DNA of 64,000 nucleotides, taken from NCBI GenBank assembly GCA_963969365.1, contig OZ017762.1, positions 1,116,001 to 1,180,000 on the forward strand, in the 5' to 3' direction. The DNA is from Asterochloris sp. CNOR1. Taxonomy: Eukaryota > Chlorophyta > Trebouxiophyceae > Trebouxiales > Trebouxiaceae. Of the stretch, positions 47,123-64,000 are shown in pieces (position 1 is the stretch's first letter; every line of letters starts with the position of its first letter). Below the pieces are notes generated by a model. That model ran no database searches. It saw nothing but the letters and a program-made list of their open reading frames with translations, and was not told where the DNA came from. Position numbers and translations under genes: made by a program.

Positions 47123-50100
47123 TGGTATGGGTTGACAGCAGTGCTCATCTTGGTATTTTTAAGGGTGACTCACAGGCAGGCGCTGGCCTCCTGACAGAGC
47201 GAACCTGCGGGTGACTGGCTCTGACACCGCAAGGGCTGCTGGCAGGCGCCGGTGCTCTGCGCTGTGAATGCAGTGCAAGCCTTTGGAATGGCAGCCGGCA
47301 GCCTGCACTCACTCACAGGTTCTGTGAGCTGGTAGCTTGTTGCGAGGGAATGGCATGTGCCGCATTAAGGGGAGCGTTCCCTTCTAGTCAGCACCGTATA
47401 GTCTGCTGTGCTGGCAGGCTCGCTGTTCAGCAGACACGTCCCTGATGTGATGTGCAGATTCATCTAGCCTGCTGCGTCGTTTCTGTCTTCTGCCGATGAT
47501 GCTCGGCGACAGCATGCCTGCTGTGTGCAGGGTATCTGCTTCTTCTCGGCCAGTTGTCAGCCAAGGCACTAATGACCAAGTTGTTTAGCCTGTTCTTGCA
47601 GGTGATCCACTGCTGGCTGGCTTCCTCACTCGCCAGCTCAGTGTCAGCAAAAAGCAGTGGCAGCAGATTACACAGACTCAGGTGAGCAGGCCCGGCACTT
47701 CAGTGGGCACGTCTGCTCTCTCTCTTCAGGCACTGCTCCTGTGGTCACTCTCCTGTGAAGTCCTGCTGCCGTCACTTGAGACGCGTCCCCAAGATTGCTA
47801 CTTGGGCTGGGGGTATGGAGGTCTACTGTGAGAGCTGACCCTTTGTGGTCCTGTTGGACTGACATCACTGAGCTTTGGGATGCGGCATGAACAATAGTGC
47901 AGTCTTGTGAGGCTGCCACCCTTGTGGCTGCTCGGCACTGCTGCCCTGCTGCTGTTGTATAGTGGTATGCAAGAAGGCAGTCAGGGGCCTGCAAGTGAGT
48001 TCAGCATCGAGCGCAGCGCTGGTGCAGCAGCTGGTCGAGGGCCTTAAAACAGTGTATCTCAGGGGGACCACCTGTCTCTGAATGTTTCATGCAGGATGAC
48101 CCAGATTCATACAACATCAAGCACAGTGCGCTGGCACGGCGTTTGGTCAGGGGCCTGGGGGTCACGCGCAGCAGGAAGGCAACCAAGGCCACGCTGAGCA
48201 CGCTGAGGCAGGTGGAGGCGGGGCTAGAGGGCGGAAGGGCATCCAGATTCAAGTGAGTCAGGCTGCGTCCCTTCCAGTGGAATTCTGAGAGCTTGGCGGC
48301 ACGGTCTCACCTTGTCCAGGCCTGTTATCAGGGGACAGGCAACCACAAATTGCACCACTTTGGCGTTTTAGATGTGGCAGCTTGATGGAGGCATGCTGAG
48401 TCTTCCAGACAGGCCGAGCCTGTCTGGGTTCATGAACATGCAGAGTTGAGCATGATGCTTGCTTTTGAGCACTTTGTGGGCATCCAAAGGTGGGGACAGG
48501 GCCTCTTGAGGCAGGAGGCTCCAGCTTCTATCAAACAGGCTGAAATTGTGCTGTTTCTCAGCCACAGCACCTGTGGACCAATTCTGCTAATGTGTGCAAT
48601 CGCTCCATGCCACTGTGCCCTGTTTGCCGGACTTTTAGCATGATGTTTCACCATAGTCTGCCACGTGGGCAGCACTACTATGTCCATCCATGTGCGCTCG
48701 GCAGCAGGTCCTGAGTTCAGCCTGCTGCTGGTCATGAGCCCTGACCATGCCATTTCTGCCGTGCCATTAGCCTGCGCCTCCCCGTGGCTCTGTGGCAGAG
48801 CATTGTGTTGACCCTTTGATCATGCTGTGCCATCAATGCATGCACCTGTTGTACTGCTCAACATGGAGCCTGCTATCCCCTGCAAGCCTTCTGCTGACCA
48901 CTCCTTTTGTCCCTGCCCTGCAGCCGAAGGTCTGTCTGCATGCTGCCCGTAATGAGCCCCCGACACCCCCTGGCCGTCTGGCAGAGCATTGTGCTGACCA
49001 TCCTGGATGGGACCTACTCAGCCTATGTGGTGCCTATCAGCATTGCCTTTGAGGTCAACTTGTCAGTCTGGTCCTGGGTGACCATGCTGGACATGATTGC
49101 AAGTAAGCTTGAGGTGTGACCAGTGCTGAAATAGCCATTGACGGGAGGTCCTTCTGCACACGCAGTGAGGAGCGCTACAGTAAGGAATGCATCTGCTGCA
49201 CTGTGTTTTCTGTGCATGCTCTTGATGCTGGACGGCCTCAGCGCCTGGGTAGGGCCCGCACCTTTTCTTGACCGTTCAAGGGAATGTCAAAGGGCAGCAT
49301 CCTGCATAATTGTAAGCACAGCGGCTACTTGATGTCTTACATGCAACTGCACTGTTCACCTCTGCAAGTCTGTTGCCCCTCCACACTGGCTATATCATCC
49401 TTCTCAAACTACTAACCTCCTTGCCTGATCCTGTGCAGTGGTGCTGTTCACCGCAGACATCCTGCTACTCTTCCACACCGGCTTTGTGATCTCGTACAAC
49501 CTCAAGAAGAAGCTCATCTTGTCTGGGCCTGCTGTGGCCAGATACTACATCTGGCACGGCAGCTTCATCTTTGACGCCATCTCCACAGTTCCCTTGTGGA
49601 TGGAGGTGTGTCGTGGATGGAGCGATGCTAATGAAGTCGCTCAGCGCATGGGCTGCTCATGGGGCTTCCAATGCACTTAGCTTGTCCTGAACTGTTGAGT
49701 GCCGCTCCTCCTCACGATGGTCGCCATGCCTGCTGTTGCCCAATAGTGGTAACAGTGGGCTGACCTGGTGCTTCAAGTCTTTTGTCTGCGCCTCAGCCAC
49801 ACACTGAGCCTCAACCCTTCAACTTTGAGCTGTTTTCACTTTGTCCCTTTATGGCTGCAGTTTATCATACTGGTGGCCTTCAACAATAATGCTCCTCCAT
49901 TGCTCATCAAGATTTTGGTGTTTCTAAGGCTGTGCCGTATGCTGAGGCTGTGCCGCTTTGTGAAGGTAACAGGCATGATTCTGCAGTTCCGTGAGAGCGC
50001 AGGCTGCTGTGCAGTTGTTTGCAACCATACCTGCATCGTTGATCATGGCATCGAGCAGTGCTGCATGGTAGCTGCGTGCTGCTGTTGCATGCTGCATTCC

Positions 50101-53100
50101 GTGCTGAACCCTGCCCCTCAAGTGTGTGCATCCCAAGGTGGGCAGCTGGGCAGGCGCGAGCAACAGCTATCCCTGCAGCCTGCAATTGCCAGCAATATAT
50201 GCAGCATGGGCTCCTGTCTGAGCCTTGTTAGTCCTGCCTGCTGCAGAACATGTTTGCCTCCTCAGGAGGCCAGTTGGGCAAGCGCCTGAACAGATGGGTC
50301 TCCTCTACCTTACTGTACTTCCTCAACATTGTGTACGCGGCCGCTGCACTCATCAACTTCTTGGGCTGCCTCTGGTACTGGGTCGCGAGGCGTGAGGGTG
50401 TCACCAATTCATGGCTGACCAGCGTAGGTAATGGTTGCCTTCCCTTGGCATATCCTCAAGCAAGATGACCCCAGGCACAATGTAACATGGCAGCCAAAGT
50501 CACTTGACCCTGCTGTGCCATGCGACTTTTGGCAGCTGAGCCTTATTCCGCCAGTCTCGAGCAGTGGCTGACGAAGCTTTGAGTCATGCAGACTTGACAT
50601 GCGCAGCTAGACTGCAGCAATGGCACTGCCTCTGACTCTGACAGGCGTCTCAGGCAGGGCTGCTTCAGCAAGGTAGGGCTCCCTGTCGTGCAGGCGGTCG
50701 CGACCTCACAGGGGATGGCCCTGTGAGGCAATATGTGGCTTCTGTGTACTTTGCCATGGTGAGAGCGTCTGTCTGCAGGATCTGGCTTTGTCACTGTATT
50801 TCAATGTAGGCTTCAGGTGACTATATCTATTTCAAGGTTAGGTCTGGTGATCTGCTGCAGACCACAGTCACCACTGTTGGGTATGGTGATATCATTGCCC
50901 AGTCAGCTGTTGAGGAGGTATGCTCTTGCATCCAGTTGGTCTCTGTCAGAAGATGACCATGAGCACTGTGTACACTCATGGGGCAAGCAGCCCTAGGCAG
51001 CCTGCCACTCAGCTGTTTCTGCCCGTTCATTATTACGGCAAGGGGCTGTCTGCCAGAGGAAGAGCGCCTGCTGCCCTGCCGTGCAGAGCCACATGCTGAC
51101 CAGGACTCAAGCTGCCGCCTGCAGATCACGGCAATGATCATCATGCTCTGTGGCGTGCTCTTTTTTGGCATTCTCATTGGCAGCCTGGGCGAGATCGTGT
51201 CCACAGCCAGCCACAACGCTCGCCGGGCACAGCTGTTCAGGTGACCAAGGGGCTAGGCAGGCTTTGTTGGGTACATGAGCAGCAGCCTGCAAAGGCAAGC
51301 CCATGTTGAGTGAGCCAGTGCTGCAGGCGATCCTCCATGCTGTCTTGAAATTGAGCATAATGGCACATGCTGGATCAAAGCGTGCCTTAGCATCAGAGGT
51401 GACTTTGCACTACTTGAGAGGAACCTGGAGAGGGCATCTCATCAACGCAAAAGCTTTCACTTGAGAAGCTGCAGTGTGGTGTCATGGTGCAGGAGTAAGT
51501 TTGAGGAGGTGGACTCCTGGATGCGACTGCGCAAGCTGCCCAAGCGCACCAGGAAAAAAATTCATGCTTACTACAGCGAGGTGTGGGTGCGGCAGGCAGG
51601 TGAGTGGCTGTGTTGCCCAGTCATGTGCAATTGTCTGCTGGTATTTTTGACGGGGTTTATTGAAAGCGGGCTTGTGTCAACGCGGCAGCAGGTAGGTGCT
51701 GTGGCGCTGTGACCAACTACTTCAGTTCAGGAGATGGCTGGTCTTGTGTCAAAGTACATGGATGCGGTCACACCAAGCAAGCAGGGGACTCCTTGTCACA
51801 GATAAGGGTCCTGGCTTGAACCCTGCTGCAACCACCTTACTCTTGTCTGTGAATTCACATTCTGACAGAATGAGTCTGCTGAGCAAGCATCGATTATATC
51901 ATTAGATGCTTGAGCTTCCTGCTGTTCATGGCCCCTTGGCTGTGCCAGCTTGCTCACACTTGGCCTTATGCATGTTTGCAGAGTGGCACGACGACAAGCT
52001 GTTTGAGGAGCTGCCCTCCTCCATCTCAGGCGAGGTAGCAAGCTTCTTGACCAGAGAGGTCTTCGAGAAGTCAGATGTGTTCAGGTGCGGCAGCACCTGC
52101 ACACTTGATGTCCTGCCTGTCAGGGCTTTCTTGCTTGTCTGCCAGCTGAATCCCAGATTGCCCATAGAGCCATGTCTTTGGGCTTGCAGCCTGCAAGCAC
52201 CTCACATCTGCAAGAAGTCCCATATTATTTCCAGCAAGCTCATTCCTGCGGTTTGAGCGTCACAGGCGGACCCTCACATAGCTGTCTCTGCTATTTTATT
52301 GAAGGCTGAGCTGCCTGACGCCATGCTGCCGCAATCTGCATGACACTGCCAAGCATGGGCTGGCCTCTGCTTGTTGGGGTGGACACTGAGGCGTCTACTG
52401 TCCTGCTGCAGCAATCTGCATGAGACTGCCAAGAGCCGCTTGGCTTCAAGGCTGAAGCCTATCATGATACCCCCAGGCCATGACTTGTGCCATGAAGGAG
52501 ATTTAGCAGACTGCCTCTGGATTCTGCAGGAAGGTGCGACAGGTGGCCTATTAATCACTGTTCACATACCTGCTGCTGATTTAGAAGCTGTCTTCCAGCT
52601 GCCACGCACGGGGGCACTGCAGTGTGGGGGCGGTCAGTGCAAGCTGACGTGCATCAAGGCTGGCTGGCTGCTCAGCTGCAGCCCTCTGAAGCCGGACAAA
52701 TGCGTCTTGGCAGAGTCTGCAACCATGCACCAGGCGCCACCTTCAGCAGCTGCTAGATGCCGTACGCGAGGCAACACTTCCAGGCATGGCTGCTGACCTG
52801 TATGTCTGCAGTAAAGGTGATCCTAGGGTGCTTGGGCTGCAGGCGAGGTGTTAGCAATGAGTCACACTCAGGAGATGGAGCTGCTGCCAGCCCCAGCTGT
52901 GATTGGGGAGGCAGTCATCCTTAGCAGCACCTTCCCTGAGGCTGCCATCCGAAGTTGCACTTTCAGGCAAGCAAGCAGCTGAATGCCACAGCCTGGGTGC
53001 CAGGTGGAGTCGAGCCGCTGTGGGGCAGTTTAGACCGCGCATCCAAGTGCTGGGGTGTCTCAGCTCAGAGCGGTGCAGTGCCGAAATGGAGTTTCTGCTG

Positions 53101-55167
53101 AGTTTCCAGGCCTGCAAGGGCCCTGCAGTGGCCAGAGCAGGGAAGGTGCCATGACACCGTTGTGCGCTCTGCCTGGCTGTTGGCTTTTTGTGCTGCATCT
53201 GGCTACAGTTAGAGGCTTGAAGCTCCTGATAAATCTGTCAGAATTAGACGCAGGGTGTGCTGAGTCCAGCAATACATGTCAATGGCTGGGCTCCTGGGCA
53301 AGAGTCTCATGCGCAGTACTCCTGTTTCTTGTTGGTGCAAGGTGCTGGGGTCATGCAGCATTTGCCAGCTGAGGTGCCTCAAGCTCTGCCGCCCCAAGCT
53401 TGGAAAGCGCCCCACGCCAGTGCAGTCCAATGGCAGACTTTCAATGCTGATGCAGGGCGCTGGGATCATGCATCATCTGGCAGCTCAAGCTGTCAGACAT
53501 ACAGCCCTTGCTCAATGTGTACCCAGAGCTGATGCAGAACATGGTTGCCTCCCTGGAGAAGAGGCTCATGGCACGTGCGCACATCAACCCAGAAGATGCA
53601 GAGAGGTGATGTCGAGGCATGCCAGTTGCAACTTTTGCAACTTAATATTACTGGGGGCCCCAGCAACATGCACTGAAGCCATATGAGACTGCTATGGTGG
53701 CAAAGACCGTGTAGATTCCGGGCCAATGTTAGGGACACGTTGGCGTATTCTCCTCTACAGTAAGCTGATGCGAGACACCCATTGGGCTGCCATCATTGGC
53801 TGCAGACAAGACACCCACCTTGTGCTGAGGCACTCGCCAGCACGACACTGCTTGCTGCAGGGCCCGGCTGCTCCAGCATGTGGCGGCGCTGAAGCAGACC
53901 TCCCTGCACCGCGTGCACAGGCAGACGGCTGACGCCGCATTGGCTCACCGCTCAGGGAGTCTGCCCAGCCTAAACAATTGGAGGAGGTAGGGCTGCAGGC
54001 CGCATTTACCCTTGTGTGCCGTGCACGACATGCAGTTGTCAGGCACCTCTGGCAGTGATTGAGGCCCATGCGTGAAGGGGCATATTGCCAGGCACATAGG
54101 GGGCTGTGAGCATGGATTCCCTGCAGTCATAGCACCACCCAGAATAATTGCTCAAAGCTGTCAGGCAGCTGCAAGGCTGTGAGGACACCCCCAGTGACAC
54201 CAACTGACCAGCGTCCCTCATTGACACATCAACCATGCACTGTTGCAGGGCAACAGACAACCCCAGGATGAGTCGGGCAGGCAGCTTGACAACCATCTCC
54301 ATCTCTGCCGGAGCTGGGCCTGTGTCCTCTCCACAGTCTGGCAGTGCTCCTACAGAGCAGCTGTCCCTGCTGTCGCCACAAGGCAATGTGCCACCATCCC
54401 CCTTGGGGACCCCAACACCTTCTGAGCAGAACCTGGCTGCACCTGCGCGGCAGACACCTGCTGAACAGCATGCCCCTGCACACCCATCTGATCAGCAGCA
54501 TCCACTGCCAGGCAGCACACCCCCTGCTGTCCACCCTGAGCCGCGCGATGTCTCTGTCCAGATGGACTCAGCTGACAGCTTGCAGCACCATTCCTCGGCG
54601 GTTGGCTCTGGTGCGGCTGCTGTGCCGCCAGCAGACAGCACTGCAGGCGTGCTTAGTTCCTCAGCTGCTGGCGGCCTGATCCCTGCTGCCAATATGCCGG
54701 ACCCTGCCGCCAGCAGCGACTCTGATGACAGCACTGCGGCTGTGATTGAGGGGCAGCGGTGGCGTCCCAGCAGAAGGAAAGCCCCTACAGGTAGATAGCA
54801 TCTGCACCTGTTGCAATTCTGAGCTTGTAAGCAGCAGCTCACATGCCCTCATAACAGCACTGCCGCAAATGGTCTATGCCTGGCAGCCATGACTTTACCA
54901 CAAGATATCAATGGTTAGCAGCAGAAATGCCTGCAGCAGCACCCTTTTTCAGTCTTCAGCCTTTCTGATGCACCCTATTTAGGTCCTGACCCCCTTGCAG
55001 GTGGCCAGGGGCCTGAGATGGCCCGTCAGATCAGTCACAGCTTAGACTTCTCCATAAGAGTGCCAGATTCCTGGCTGGCGTCCGTTTTTGCTGGCAAGCT
55101 GCTGGCACGGCAGCGGCAGAGCCACACATCTGGAAGTCAGCAGCCGCCCCAAAATGAAGATGCCTGA
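47001..55167 (+). CDS. Voltage-gated K+ channel with cNBD-like domain
   Basis: Eighteen exons: 47001-47124, 47602-47681, 48095-48252, 48924-49102, 49439-49605, 49861-49965, 50247-50427, 50694-50758, 50861-50917, 51125-51240, 51493-51599, 51982-52084, 52412-52533, 52843-52966, 53456-53605, 53861-53986, 54249-54790, 55001-55167. They give 890 aa, in phase. The core is six-TM (S1 in exon 4, S2-S3 in exon 5). S4 has basic residues at every third position (FLRLCRMLRLCRFVK, about 245-271). The pore has the K+ filter TTVGYGD (357-363) and S6 is LCGVLFFGILIGSLGEI. A C-linker and a cyclic-nucleotide-binding fold follow (about 481-612; PPGHDLCHEGDLADCLWIL). The tail (from about 655) is Ser/Pro/Gln-rich. 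It should pass K+ in response to voltage; nucleotide control is doubtful. Upstream in-frame Mets at 46917 and 46980 are possible starts. Exon 14 ends in a GC donor (CAG|GCAAGC). Confidence 0.92.
48779..49007 (+). repeat. Echo of K+ channel exon-4 interior
   Basis: Sequence coding for VWQSIVLTILD (48966-49007) has a copy at 48779-48819 in the preceding intron, with ggcagagcattgtg(c/t)tgacc in both. The offset is about 187 bp. The copy runs into a stop soon after. Confidence 0.72.
50131..50296 (+). repeat. Echo of K+ channel exon-7 start
   Basis: 50260-50293 (cctcaggaggccagttgggcaagcgcctgaacag) is preceded by a copy at 50131-50165 (tcccaaggtgggcagctgggcaggcgcgagcaacag), offset about 129 bp. 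Confidence 0.6.
52326..52445 (+). repeat. Echo of K+ channel exon-13 start
   Basis: gcaatctgcatgagactgccaag at the exon start (52411 on) has a copy at 52330-52353 (gcaatctgcatgacactgccaag), offset about 81 bp, in the intron just upstream. Confidence 0.75.
53335..53500 (+). repeat. Echo of K+ channel exon-15 start
   Basis: The acceptor and exon start (gcagggcgctgggatcatgc.. from 53452) are copied at 53337-53391 (gcaaggtgctggggtcatgc..), offset about 115 bp. The copy has lost the CAG acceptor (caa). Confidence 0.68.
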
Positions 55168-55599
55168 CATCCACAGGCCTGCTTTTAGATAGCATTCCAA
55201 TGCTCGAGGTGTTCTTGATGTTGGTCTGCATGGAGGTTGCTACCACCGAGGCCATGTTTCATTCATTCATGTGTCATGGCCCCACCTCTGTCAGTTTGCT
55301 GGACGTGTCAATGTTTGCTGGACATCAGTCTCACTTTCTGCAATGAGAACAACTGCACAGGCAGCTTGAGCACTTCATCAGTGTCTAAGGTCTGTCTCTG
55401 ACTGCAGCTGATAGCAATGCATTCCGACTCGCTGCTGGTCAGGCCATGGTGAGCTGCCAACCCCAATGTCACTTCCCGTTCTTCTTTTTTGCCATTTGAC
55501 CTACATGGAGCCATAGCTCTGTCGGACAGTGTAGCTCCGAGCATGCCAAGCGCCGGTGTGGATCTGGCAGGAAGATCCCAAATCTGCTGCACCCTGCGA
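55168..55599. other. Intergenic region between K+ channel and SELO
   Basis: About 430 bp separate two head-to-tail genes. It must hold the channel 3' UTR and the SELO promoter. I see no motif. An upstream in-frame Met at 55489 would lengthen SELO by 37 residues, but the Met at 55600 gives a better targeting peptide. Confidence 0.4.

Positions 55600-64000
<8,401 letters not shown>

Overview
The window is nuclear DNA of a eukaryote, most likely a green alga of the Chlorophyta, perhaps a trebouxiophyte. The class is inferred from style and gene content; no marker fixes the species. Coding sequence is cut into short exons (about 40-900 bp) with GT-AG introns whose acceptors are nearly always (t)gcag. 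The protein set fits an alga: a plant-type TPR-J-domain protein, a CD36-family protein, a K+ channel, SEL1L/HRD3 and selenoprotein O. I see no operons, ribosome binding sites, tRNAs, rRNAs, intact transposons or CRISPR arrays.

Layout: (1) 1-2790, nothing recognisable. (2) 2791-5757 (+), small secreted GT-A-like glycosyltransferase, 6 exons, 305 aa. (3) 6928-13603 (-), secreted amidase-signature hydrolase, 16 exons, 634 aa. (4) 15834-24633 (+), SEL1L/HRD3 ERAD adaptor; the first exon(s) upstream are not resolved. (5) 24949-25690 (-), broken aromatic amino-acid permease relic. (6) 26848-32360 (+), CD36/LIMP-2 family protein, 10 exons, 598 aa. (7) 32749-45983 (-), FG-rich TPR/J-domain co-chaperone, 17 exons, 1608 aa. 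(8) 47001-55167 (+), six-TM voltage-gated K+ channel with a cyclic-nucleotide-binding-like domain, 18 exons, 890 aa. (9) 55600 to the window edge (+), selenoprotein O pseudokinase AMPylase, 3' end outside the window.

The exon models were built by hand. For every complete gene the exon phases chain without conflict and the total length is a multiple of three, which is good internal support. The genes do not form an evident pathway. SEL1L and the TPR-J protein both belong to protein quality control, SELO is redox-linked, and the permease relic, CD36 protein and channel are membrane proteins.

The most unusual signal is not a gene. Intron after intron contains a degenerate tandem copy ('echo') of the exon edge beside it, often with the splice site and some intron. 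I found more than twenty such pairs in six of the seven genes, with offsets of about 60-320 bp. They point to intron growth by local tandem duplication across splice junctions, leaving decoy splice sites. Four introns use GC donors, all of the form AG|GCAAG.
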